Below the pieces are notes generated by a model. That model made no database searches. It was given only the letters and a program-made list of their open reading frames with translations, and was not told the DNA's origin. A DNA stretch of 64,000 bases. Origin: Nostocales cyanobacterium HT-58-2 (lineage in GTDB: Bacteria; Cyanobacteriota; Cyanobacteriia; Cyanobacteriales; Nostocaceae). Each line of letters begins with the position of its first letter. The stretch's first letter is position 1. The position numbers were made by a program, and so were the translations under genes. Shown piece after piece: positions 1-9,292 of the stretch. Location: contig CP019636.1 in assembly GCA_002163975.1 (NCBI GenBank), forward strand, positions 869,001 to 933,000. The letters are read 5' to 3'.

Positions 1-2536
1 CGTTCTTAGCTTGAATTTCCCAGTTGGTAATTTTTTTGCTCTGATTCGCTCTTGTTACAACCTACGAGCAGAAAATCCAGAATACAACCGTCTGACTTGG
101 GCTCTGTTTGGAGTAGCAACGCCCTCAGATTTAATGACTGACCATAACAGCACACCATTTAATATTGGTAAATCTATTGATTTGCAAGGTTTTAAGTTAT
201 CAGAGATTCAGCCACTAGCTGCAGGTTTAGAGGAGAAAGTGGCTAATCCTATGGCAGTTTTGAAAGAAATCTTGACATGGACCGATGGTCAGCCATTTCT
301 CACTCAAAAGCTGTGTGAAATTGTGGTTCAGGAAAGATACCGTGGGACAACAAATGGCTTACAGGAGTTTGCAAGCCTAGAAACCGAAGACCGTTACAAG
401 TTAGATTACCATTTGCCTATTGTTAATTATCATCTCATCAGTATTTATTACCAATTTCCTTCGTTCATCTTAGAAAAGCTAGTGCAAACGCATATTCTTG
501 AAAATTGGGAAGCCAATGATGAGCCAGAGCATTTAAAGACTATTCGCGATCGCCTGCTTAGAGATGAGCAACGTGCTGGGGGACTACTGCGACTCTATCA
601 GCAAATCTTACAAGGGGTTGAGATTCCGGTCAACGACTCAAAGGAGCAAATTGAACTGCTGTTGTCGGGATTGGTGGATAAGCAGCAAGGACATCTGAAG
701 GTCAAAAATCGCATTTATCAAGAGATTTTTAACCAAGTATGGGTAGAAAAACAATTAGCGAAATTGCGACCTTATTCTCAACCATTGGATGCTTGGATAA
801 CCTCAGAGTGCCGTGACTCTTCACGGTTATTGCGTGGGCAAGCCCTACGTGAAGCGCAGGCTTGGTCAGTTGGCAAAAGTTTGAGCGATTTGGATTATCA
901 GTTTTTAGCGGCTAGCCAGGAGTTTGATAGGCGAGAAGTTGAGACCAAGTTAGAAGCAGAACGGACCAAGGAAGTTAAAGCCCGATTGCTTCAAGAGCAA
1001 AAAGCTGCCCAAGTGCAAAGATTACTTCTCGGTGCGGTGAGTTTGGCATTAGCGATCGCTCTAGGTTTGGGGGTGGCAGCTTTCTTCCAGTACCGCAAAG
1101 CACTCCTGAGTGAAATTAAAGCAATTGCGACATCTTCTGAAGCCCTCTTTGCCTCAAATAAAAGATTAGATGCACTCATACAAGCCCTAAGAGCAAGGCA
1201 AAAATTGCAAAGTCTCGGTTGGGTGGACGCAGACATTCAAATTGAGGTTGAATCGGTGTTACGCCAGGCAATTTATGGTGTGAGAGAGTACAACCGCTTG
1301 TCTGGGCATAGTGCTGGGGTGAACTCAATTGCAACCACCCCTGATGCAAAGATGATTGCCTCGGGAAGTGCAGACAACACCATAAAACTCTGGCAGCCAG
1401 ACGGTACATTACTAAATACCCTTGTAGGTCATACCGACGCAGTTGAGGGAGTTGCCATCAGCCCTGATGGGAAGATGATTGCTTCGGCAAGCGCAGATAA
1501 CACCGTCAAACTCTGGCAGCCAGACGGTAAACTACTACGCACACTAGAAGGGCATAGCGATGTCGTTAAGGGAGTTGCCATCAGCCCTGATGGGAAAATC
1601 ATCGCCTCAGCAAGTCGAGACAACACGGTTAAACTCTGGCAAGCCAACGGCAAGTTACTAACCACTCTGTCTGGACATAACGCTGGAGTAAACGCAGTTT
1701 CATTCAGCCCTAACGGAAAGATAATCGCCTCAGCAAGTCGGGATAATACGGTTAAACTCTGGCAACCAGACGGCAAGTTGGTAACTACCCTCAGAGGGCA
1801 TAACGATGCAGTTGAGGGAGTTGCCATTAGCCCTGACGGGAAAACCATCGCCTCAGCAAGTCGGGATAACACAGTTAAACTCTGGCGCCCAGATGGCACT
1901 TTAATACGGACACTTGCAGGACACAGCGATGCAGTCAAGGGAGTTGTTTTCGCTCTCAATGGAAAACTCGTTATTTCAGTAAGTCGGGATAATACCGTCA
2001 AACTCTGGCAGCAAGATGGCACGTTATCGATCACTCTGTCTGGACATAAAGCTGGAGTAAACGCAGTTTTATCTATTCCCAAACTAAAGATGATTGCCTC
2101 AGCAAGTCAGGACAGAAACATCATACTCTGGAAGTCAAACAGCAACTTGCTGATTCCATTCTGTGAGCATAGTGATGCCGTCAATGGAGTCACTTTCAAT
2201 CCTAACGGGAGAATGATCGCCTCAGCAAGTGACGACAGGACAATCAAACTTTGGCAAGCCAACGGCAAGTTCTTGACTATCCTCAGAGGGCATAACGATG
2301 CAGTTAAGGGAGTTACCATTAGCCCTGACGGTAAAACAATCGCCTCAGCAAGTGACGACAAGACAGTCAAACTCTGGCAAGCCAACGGTAAGTTATTAAC
2401 AACTTTATTTGGTCACAGTGCTGGAGTGAACGCAGTTTCATTCAGTCCCGATGGCAAGACAATCGCCTCGGCAAGTAACGACAAGACAGTCAAACTTTGG
2501 CAACCAAATGGTAAGTTGCTAACTACCTTGTCTGGT

Positions 2537-2782
2537 CACAGTGCTGGAGTGAACGCAGTTTCATTTAGTCCTGACGGCAAAACCATCGCCTCGGCGAGTG
2601 CGGACAACACGGTTAAATTCTGGCAAGCAAACGGTAAGTGGTTGACCACCCTGTCTGGTGCACAGTGCTGGAGTGAACGCAGTTTCATTTAGTCCTGACG
2701 GCAAAACCATCGCCTCGGCGAGTGCGGACAACACGGTTAAATTCTGGCAAGCAAACGGTAAGTGGTTGACCACCCTGTCTGG
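2537..2782 (+). repeat. Exact tandem duplication of one WD40 unit, offset 124 bp
   Basis: Bases 2537-2658 recur exactly at 2661-2782. The natural period of the WD40 repeats here is 123 bp, so the offset of 124 contains one extra base (G at 2660), which breaks the frame. Other repeats in the gene differ at many positions, so this copy is either very recent or artificial. Confidence 0.9.
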
Positions 2783-3210
2783 GCATAGCGCAGGAGTGAA
2801 CGCAATTTCATTTAGCCCAGATGGCATAAACATCGCCTCAGCAAGTGACGACAAGACAGTCAAACTCTGGCAACCAGACGGCAAGTTGCTAATCACCCTG
2901 TCTGGTCACAGCGCCAGAGTGAATGCAGTTTCATTTAGTCCGGATGGCAAAACAATCGCCTCAGCAAGTGACGACAAGACAGTCAAACTCTGGCAACCAG
3001 ACGGCAAGTTAATAAATACATTCTCTGTCCATAGCGCAGGCTTGAATGCAGTTTCATTTAGCCCGGATGGCAAAACAATCGCCTCAGCAAGTGACGACAA
3101 GAAAGTGATGCTATGGCATTTAGATCATGTTTTAAATGGAGATAAGCTCTTCATATATGGTTGCGATTGGGTGCATGATTATCTAAAAACCAATCCAAAT
3201 ATTAGTGAAA

Positions 3211-3240
3211 GCGTTAGCGGTTCTCCTCCGCAGGAGGTTC
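3211..3240 (+). repeat. Small palindromic insertion in the WD40 gene tail
   Basis: A stretch of about 30 bp carries CCTCC-GCA-GGAGG (3225-3237) and adds about ten residues between the conserved NPN...SES and RHLCD parts of the protein tail. It resembles the short palindromes scattered through cyanobacterial genomes and keeps the reading frame. Confidence 0.5.
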
Positions 3241-3320
3241 GTCACTTGTGTGATAAACGATAAATTAGGGCATTGACTGCCATACTGATTTTGATACAAA
3301 AGTGGCGAACTTCTACAAAT

Positions 3321-4829
3321 ATGATAAATGAAACAAAAGCCAGCCAAATTTCTCAAGACTCTCAGAAACAGCCACAAGGACAGCAGACTTCGACTATACC
3401 GTCAAGGCGAATCACACATCCCACACATCATAGAGGATTGAAACTTCGCTACGCACCTGTTGCACTGATCCTTAGTTTCATAGTCATTGCCTGCAATAGT
3501 ACGTCTCAATTAGACCCGTCCTCAATTTCCCAGTCCCACAATGAGAGTACAGCCTTGAAGATTTGGTGGGATAAAGGTTCTAACCTGGAAGAAGATGAAG
3601 CCCTCCTTCAGGTTGTTAGCAACTGGGAAAAAAAAAGTGGCAATCAAGTCAAGTTATCTTTCTATACTAACGATGAACTACCGGAAAAGACTAAAAGAGC
3701 AATTCAGGCAGGCTATCTACCAGATATTGTAATGAGTAGCAGTGCCGAGAGGGAGCTTATTCCTCACCTTGCTTGGGAAGGGAAGCTAACCGATGTTTCG
3801 GATGTTATTGAGCCACTCAAGAACATTTATTCTGAGACTGCGTTGGAAGCCGTTTATTTTTATAACAAGTTAGCTAAAAGGCGCAGCTATTATGCAATTC
3901 CCATTAATCAGTTAACGATTCACATTCACTACTGGCGGGATTTACTCAAGCAAGTCGGTAAGAGTGAAAGCGACATTCCCAAAGATTGGGATGGGTTTTG
4001 GACGTTTTGGAAACAAGTGCAGGATGATCTGCAGATACAACAAAAAGATCAACAAAAAAAGATTTATGGGCTAGGCTTTCCTGTGTCCATTGGAGCAGCA
4101 GATACCTACTATACCTTTGAGCAAATCCTAGAAGCGTATGATGTCCAGATTGTGGACTCGCAGGGGAAACTTCGCTTTGGTGATCCTAAAGTACGTCAGA
4201 CTATTATCAAGAGTTTAGAGTGGTATGCAAAATTTTACCAGCAAGGCTATGTACCACCAAACGCGATCAAGTGGTTAAATCCAGATAATAATCGCAACTT
4301 GCTCAACCGCACCGTGATTATGACACCCAACACCACCCTCTCGATTCCTGCTGCAGTACGCCAAAATCCTGATACCTATCGTAACAAGCTAAGCACAATA
4401 GCGTTTCCCAATAAACCCAGTGGCAAACCGATGCGCTACCTAGTTGCAGTTAATGCAGCAATTGTGTTTACTGAGTCTAAGAACCAGAAACAAGCCAAGG
4501 ATTTTCTCCGGTATTTAGTTCAACCAAAGATTATAGGAACCTATATTAAAGCTGCTGGAGGTCGGTATTTACCAATCATGAAGCCAGTTTGGAAAGATCC
4601 GTTTTGGACTAATCCAGCCGATCCACACCTTTCAACTGCTTCAAAGGCATTAATCGGAGGTTTAACGCGTCCATTTTACTTCGTCCGAAACCCAGCTTAC
4701 AGCCTCATTCTACAGGAAAATGTTTGGGGGAAAGCTCTTAATCGAATAGTTGTAGATGGCATCTCCCCAGAACAAGCAGCCGATGAAGCAATCGCACGAA
4801 TTCAACAGATATTTGACCAATGGCAGTAA
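3321..4829 (+). CDS. Extracellular solute-binding lipoprotein, family 1 (copy 1)
   Basis: A predicted 502-residue periplasmic binding lipoprotein of the sugar-type (family 1) ABC solute-binding class. The start at ATG 3321 is preferred over an in-frame TTG at 3273. A long basic N-terminus leads to a hydrophobic stretch ending in a lipobox-like VIAC with Cys58 as the likely lipidated residue. The mature part starts with the shared LKIWWDKG motif and ends in a nearly invariant 30-residue tail finishing QIFDQWQ. It is the first of five tandem paralogues on the same strand (24 bp to the next) and lies 57 bp after the WD40 gene. No permease or ATPase gene is near, so a sensory or partner-sharing role is possible. 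The substrate cannot be named. Confidence 0.85.
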   Translation: MINETKASQISQDSQKQPQGQQTSTIPSRRITHPTHHRGLKLRYAPVALILSFIVIACNSTSQLDPSSISQSHNESTALKIWWDKGSNLEEDEALLQVVSNWEKKSGNQVKLSFYTNDELPEKTKRAIQAGYLPDIVMSSSAERELIPHLAWEGKLTDVSDVIEPLKNIYSETALEAVYFYNKLAKRRSYYAIPINQLTIHIHYWRDLLKQVGKSESDIPKDWDGFWTFWKQVQDDLQIQQKDQQKKIYGLGFPVSIGAADTYYTFEQILEAYDVQIVDSQGKLRFGDPKVRQTIIKSLEWYAKFYQQGYVPPNAIKWLNPDNNRNLLNRTVIMTPNTTLSIPAAVRQNPDTYRNKLSTIAFPNKPSGKPMRYLVAVNAAIVFTESKNQKQAKDFLRYLVQPKIIGTYIKAAGGRYLPIMKPVWKDPFWTNPADPHLSTASKALIGGLTRPFYFVRNPAYSLILQENVWGKALNRIVVDGISPEQAADEAIARIQQIFDQWQ

Positions 4830-4853
4830 GCTTTTACATAAGCTTTTACAAAG

Positions 4854-6311
4854 ATGGGAACGAGAAAAAAAGTTCGTCAAATTGCTCAAGGCTCTATCAA
4901 ACAAGCACAACGTAACCATCATCCAAGGGTGAGTCATTCCTACTCATTCATAGCCTTACTCATCAGCTTAATAGTTGTTGCCTGCTCACAACACCCCAAA
5001 ACAGCTTTATCTCCAGTCAATGATTCCCCCACTCAGAGTAGAGAGTTGAGGATCTGGTGGGATAAAGGCTATACCTTGGAGGAAGATGAAGCGCTGCAGC
5101 AGCTGGTAAGCCAGTGGGAACAACAAACTGGTAACAAAGTTAAGCTTTCTTTCTACAATAACGATGAGCTATCGCAGAAGGCTCAAAGGGCAATTCTGGC
5201 TGGCGATCCGCCTGATGTTTTAATGAATGACAATGCTGATAGGACACTGAATCCGCGTCTGGCTTGGGAAGGGAAATTAGCAGACGTTTCCGATATTATC
5301 GAACCTATCAAACATCTTTATCCTGATACTGTCTTAACAAGTGTTCATCTTTACAATAACTTGAAAAAACAGCGTAGCTATTACGCGCTCCCCATTCATC
5401 AGGGTATACCTCATATTTTTTACTGGCGAGATTTACTCAAGTTAGCAGGTAAGAATGAAAAAGATATTCCCAAAGATTGGGATGCTTTTTGGGAGTTCTG
5501 GAAACAATTGCAGAATACTCTGTTGACTCAGCAGAATCAGAAGCTTTACGGTATCGGCTTTCCTATGTCGGCTGGAGCTGGAGATACTTATGAGGTGTTT
5601 GAGCAGATTTTAGAAGCATATGATGTTCAGCTTCTAGACTCTCAAGGTCAGCTGCGCCTTTATGACCCCAAAATCCGCCAGGGAATTATTAACTGCATAG
5701 ACTGGTACACCAAATTTTACCGCCAGGGCTATGTGCCACCAGAGGCAGTGAATTGGTTAAATCCAGACAATAATCGCAGCTTGCTCAACCACCTTGTCGT
5801 CATGACTCCCAACAACTCCCTCTCAATTCCTGCTGCTGTGCGCCAAGATCTGGATATCTACCGTAACAAGCTTGGCACAATCGGATATCCCAATAAACCG
5901 AACGGCAAGCCGATGCGTTACTTAGCCCTCATTAGGCAAGCAGTTGTACTAGCCGACGCCAAGAACCAGAAGTTAGCTAAGGACTTTCTTGCATATTTCA
6001 TCCAACCAGAGATAACAGGAAATTATCTCAAAGCTGCTGGAGGACGTTTTTTACCAGTTCATAAACTAGTCTGGAAAGACGCCTTCTGGACAAACCCCGA
6101 CGATCGCCACATCTCAACTGCTGCCAAACCGATAATCATGGGACAAACACGCTTATTTTATACTGCCCAGAACCCTGCTTACAGCATAGTTCTCAAGGAG
6201 AATATTTGGGGCAAGGCTCTTAGGAAAGTGGTTGTAGATGGTATTTCCCCACAGCAAGCAGCCGATGAGGCGATCGCACGGATTCAGCAAATATTTGACC
6301 AATGGCAGTAG
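4854..6311 (+). CDS. Extracellular solute-binding lipoprotein, family 1 (copy 2)
   Basis: A 485-residue paralogue of the preceding gene. It has a basic leader, a hydrophobic segment and a lipobox (VVAC, Cys44), then the LRIWWDKGYTLEEDEALQQ-type opening and the conserved binding-protein fold with motifs AWEGKLADVSD, IPKDWD and WLNPDNNR. The C-terminal 30 residues are nearly identical to those of its neighbours, a sign of recent duplication or gene conversion. It is 24 bp after copy 1 and 9 bp before copy 3, so it is probably co-transcribed. No obvious Shine-Dalgarno precedes it, which is common in cyanobacteria. Confidence 0.85.
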   Translation: MGTRKKVRQIAQGSIKQAQRNHHPRVSHSYSFIALLISLIVVACSQHPKTALSPVNDSPTQSRELRIWWDKGYTLEEDEALQQLVSQWEQQTGNKVKLSFYNNDELSQKAQRAILAGDPPDVLMNDNADRTLNPRLAWEGKLADVSDIIEPIKHLYPDTVLTSVHLYNNLKKQRSYYALPIHQGIPHIFYWRDLLKLAGKNEKDIPKDWDAFWEFWKQLQNTLLTQQNQKLYGIGFPMSAGAGDTYEVFEQILEAYDVQLLDSQGQLRLYDPKIRQGIINCIDWYTKFYRQGYVPPEAVNWLNPDNNRSLLNHLVVMTPNNSLSIPAAVRQDLDIYRNKLGTIGYPNKPNGKPMRYLALIRQAVVLADAKNQKLAKDFLAYFIQPEITGNYLKAAGGRFLPVHKLVWKDAFWTNPDDRHISTAAKPIIMGQTRLFYTAQNPAYSIVLKENIWGKALRKVVVDGISPQQAADEAIARIQQIFDQWQ

Positions 6312-6320
6312 TGTACAGAT

Positions 6321-7778
6321 ATGGGATTTAGAAAAAAAGCAGGTCAAACTGCTAAAGGTTTTCAGCATCAGTCACACCATAAGCGTCGCTTGGGGTTAAG
6401 CCGTCGCTCTGTGTTTATGGCGTTTATACTCAGTTTTATCATCTTTTCTTGCACTCACACCTCTAAATCAGAACTATTCTCAGTCAGTGAATCCTCTCAT
6501 AATAGTAGAGTGCTGAAGATTTGGTGGGATAGAGGCTACACAGTGGAAGAAGATAAAGCTCTGCAGCAGGTGGTGAGCAACTGGGAAAAACAAACTGGCA
6601 ACAAAGTCAAGCTTTCTTTCTATAGCGGTGATGAGTTACCACACAGAGTTCATAGGGCTCTACGCGCTGGTAGTCCCCCTGATCTTATGCTAAGCTACGC
6701 TGCACACACAAAGCTCAATCCCGGTCTTGCTTGGGAAGGCAAACTTGCAGATGTCTCCGATGTGATTGAGCCTATTAAGAGCTTTTATCCTGAATCTGTG
6801 CTACAAGCTGTAAGTTTTTATAACAAATTTATTAAAAAACATCGCTATTATGCAGTACCTATTTATCAGACCACAATACACATATTTTACTGGCGCGACT
6901 TGCTAGAGCAAGTTGGTCGAAGCAAAAGCGATATCCCCAAAGATTGGGATGGATTTTGGGAGTTTTGGAAACAAGTGCACAATGACTTGCGCTCCCAGCA
7001 CAAACAAAATATTTACGGCTTAGGCTTGCTTTACTCAATTGGCTCTGGAGATACTTACTACCTGTTTGAGCAACTCTTAGAGGCATACGACGTGCAAATT
7101 CTTGACTCGGAAGGAAAACTCAAACTCAGCGAACCACAGGTCAGGCAACAAATTGTCAATCTCTTAGACTGGTACACTCAATTTTATCAACAGGGATACG
7201 TACCACCAGATGCAGTGAAGTGGTTAGATCCAGACAACAATCGTAGCTTGCTCAACCGTGTTGTCGTGATGACTCCTAACCCCACGCTTACAATTCCTAA
7301 CGCTATGCGCCAGGATACTTATACCTACTATCACAAGCTTGGTACCTTAAAATTTCCCAATAAACCTAATGGTCAGCCAATGCGCTATATCGTCAATGTT
7401 AGTCAAGTCGTTTTGTTTGCCGATTCCTACCACCAAAAACAAGCCAAGGACTTTCTTGCGTATTTGATTCAACCACAGGTTATAGGTAAGTATCTTAAAG
7501 CTTCTGGACGTGGTAATTTACCAGTGATGGAGCCAGTTTGGAAAGATCCATTTTGGACAGATCCAAAAGATCCACACTTTTCAACTGCAACAGAGACATT
7601 AATCCAAAGTCCAACACGCCCATTTGATGTTGTTCAACACCCTGCCTATAGCACGGTTCTCAAGGAGAATCTCTGGGCAAAAGCTCTTAATCGCATAGTT
7701 GTAGATGGTATTTCCCCACAGCAAGCAGCCGATGAAGCGATCGCACGGATTCAGCAAATATTTGACCAATGGCAGTAG
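6321..7778 (+). CDS. Extracellular solute-binding lipoprotein, family 1 (copy 3)
   Basis: A 485-residue paralogue. The lipobox IFSC puts the lipidated residue at Cys44. The mature protein keeps the KIWWDRGY start, the AWEGKLADVSDVIEP segment and the QIFDQWQ end. The 9-bp gap before it and the first codons (MGFRKKA) recur exactly before copy 4, so copies 3 and 4 arose by tandem duplication including the intergenic junction. Residues lining the presumed binding cleft differ between copies (for example YHKLGTLKF against YRNKLGTIGY), so the copies may bind different but related ligands. Confidence 0.85.
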   Translation: MGFRKKAGQTAKGFQHQSHHKRRLGLSRRSVFMAFILSFIIFSCTHTSKSELFSVSESSHNSRVLKIWWDRGYTVEEDKALQQVVSNWEKQTGNKVKLSFYSGDELPHRVHRALRAGSPPDLMLSYAAHTKLNPGLAWEGKLADVSDVIEPIKSFYPESVLQAVSFYNKFIKKHRYYAVPIYQTTIHIFYWRDLLEQVGRSKSDIPKDWDGFWEFWKQVHNDLRSQHKQNIYGLGLLYSIGSGDTYYLFEQLLEAYDVQILDSEGKLKLSEPQVRQQIVNLLDWYTQFYQQGYVPPDAVKWLDPDNNRSLLNRVVVMTPNPTLTIPNAMRQDTYTYYHKLGTLKFPNKPNGQPMRYIVNVSQVVLFADSYHQKQAKDFLAYLIQPQVIGKYLKASGRGNLPVMEPVWKDPFWTDPKDPHFSTATETLIQSPTRPFDVVQHPAYSTVLKENLWAKALNRIVVDGISPQQAADEAIARIQQIFDQWQ

Positions 7779-7787
7779 TGTACAGAT

Positions 7788-9245
7788 ATGGGATTTAGAA
7801 AAAAAGCCACTCAAACTGCCAAATATTTTCAGCATCAGTCACAACACAAGCATCATTTGGAGTTAAGTCGTCGCTCTGTGTTCATGGCGTTTATACTCAG
7901 TTTCATCATCTTTTCTTGCACTCATACCTCGAGATCAAACTTTCCCTCAGCCAATGAATCCCTAACTACCAGTGGAGCTATTCGGATTTGGTGCGATAAA
8001 GGCTTTACTGTGGAAGAGGATGAAGCACTACAGCAGGTTGTGAGCAACTGGGAAAAACAAACAGGAAACAAAATTAAGATTTCTTTTTATACAAATGATG
8101 AGTTACCACAGAAGACCGAAAGGGCAATGAAGGCTGGTAACCCGCCTGATATCATGATAGGTTACAGTGCTGAGACTGAACTCAATCCACGTCTTGCTTG
8201 GGAAGGCAAACTTGCAGATGTCTCCGATGTCATTGAGTCAGTCAAGAGTTTTTATCCTGAAACTGTGCTGCAAGCCATTCATTTTTATAACAATGTCGAT
8301 AAAAAACGCAGCTACTATGCAATTCCCATTCATCAAGGCACAATTCACATCTTCTACTGGCGGGATTTACTAAAGCAAGTCGGTAAAACTGAAAGCGACA
8401 TCCCCAAAGATTGGAATGGGTTTTGGGAGTTTTGGAAACAAGTGCAAGATAAACTGCGCTCCCAAAAAAAACAGAATCTTTACGGGTTAGGCTTTCCTTA
8501 CTCAATTGGGGCTGCAGATACCTACTACACTTTTGAGCAGATTTTAGAAGCATACGATATCCAAATTGTCAACTCAAAAGGTCAACTCCTCCTCAACGAG
8601 CCAAAAGTGCGTCAAGGTATTATTGACAGCTTAGAGTGGTATGCAAAATTTTACCAGCAGGGTTATGTACCACCAGACGCAATTAACTGGTTCAATCCTG
8701 ACAATAATCGCCAATTGCTCAACCGCACGGTAGTGATGACACCCAACGCCACACTCTCGATTCCTGCTGCTGTGCGTCAAGACTTCAACACCTACCGTAA
8801 TAAACTTGGCATTCTGGAGTATCCTAACAAACCTAATGGCAAATCAATGCGCTACTTAATCTTGCTCAAGGAAGCAGTTGTCTTTGCTGTGTCTGAAAAT
8901 CAGAAGACAGCCAAAGAATTTTTGACTTATTTTATCCAACCAAAGGTCATGGGAGATTATCTCAAAGCGATTGGAGGCCGCAATTTGCCAGTACATCAGT
9001 TGATTTGGAAAGACCCATTTTGGAAAAATCCAAAAGACCCCCATGTCTTGAGTGCTGCCAAGGTATTAACTCAGCGTCAAACGCGCCCATATTATTATGT
9101 CCAACACCCTGCATACAGCGTGGTTCTAGATGAGAATGTCTGGGGCAAAGCTCTCAATCGAATCATTGGTGATCGCATCTCTCCACAACAAGCAGCTGAT
9201 GAGGCAATTGAGCGAATCAAGCAAATCTTCGAGCAATGGCAGTGA
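7788..9245 (+). CDS. Extracellular solute-binding lipoprotein, family 1 (copy 4)
   Basis: A 485-residue paralogue with the same leader as copy 3 (lipobox IFSC, Cys44). The first conserved motif reads IRIWCDKG, with Trp replaced by Cys, and the C-terminal tail is a little more divergent (RIKQIFEQWQ, IIGDRISPQQ). It follows copy 3 by 9 bp and precedes copy 5 by 47 bp. The family assignment rests on resemblance to family-1 solute-binding proteins; the ligand is unknown. Confidence 0.85.
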   Translation: MGFRKKATQTAKYFQHQSQHKHHLELSRRSVFMAFILSFIIFSCTHTSRSNFPSANESLTTSGAIRIWCDKGFTVEEDEALQQVVSNWEKQTGNKIKISFYTNDELPQKTERAMKAGNPPDIMIGYSAETELNPRLAWEGKLADVSDVIESVKSFYPETVLQAIHFYNNVDKKRSYYAIPIHQGTIHIFYWRDLLKQVGKTESDIPKDWNGFWEFWKQVQDKLRSQKKQNLYGLGFPYSIGAADTYYTFEQILEAYDIQIVNSKGQLLLNEPKVRQGIIDSLEWYAKFYQQGYVPPDAINWFNPDNNRQLLNRTVVMTPNATLSIPAAVRQDFNTYRNKLGILEYPNKPNGKSMRYLILLKEAVVFAVSENQKTAKEFLTYFIQPKVMGDYLKAIGGRNLPVHQLIWKDPFWKNPKDPHVLSAAKVLTQRQTRPYYYVQHPAYSVVLDENVWGKALNRIIGDRISPQQAADEAIERIKQIFEQWQ

Positions 9246-9292
9246 TATAGCTATTAACACTATTTCTCATAGTTTTTCAAATTGACTTAAGT

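Larger units (their letters stand above)
2..3263 (+). pseudogene. AAA-like/WD40 repeat protein, 5' partial, frameshifted as assembled
   Basis: The frame is open through the left window edge, so the N-terminus is missing. The visible part starts with the end of an AAA-like (AAA_35-type) domain, has a membrane segment near visible residues 338-360 (about base 1025-1090), then about 15 WD40 repeats of 41 residues (about 1303-3115) with the usual GH...W ends, enough for two seven-bladed propellers. Such proteins are cyanobacterial scaffold or signalling proteins; the partner is unknown. The frame breaks near 2660: an exact copy of one repeat follows with one extra G, so translation stops at 2692 while the rest continues in another frame to 3263. 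Removing one base restores a single frame of 1086 codons plus stop. The last repeat is followed by the normal CDW...HLCD tail, interrupted by an extra stretch of about ten codons. Either a real frameshift or an assembly error. Confidence 0.85.

Noticed and set aside
1429..2896. Long minus-strand open frames opposite the WD40 repeats
   Set aside because: They mirror the repeat structure of the real gene in the opposite frame, have repeat-derived composition, and no ribosome site or known domain.
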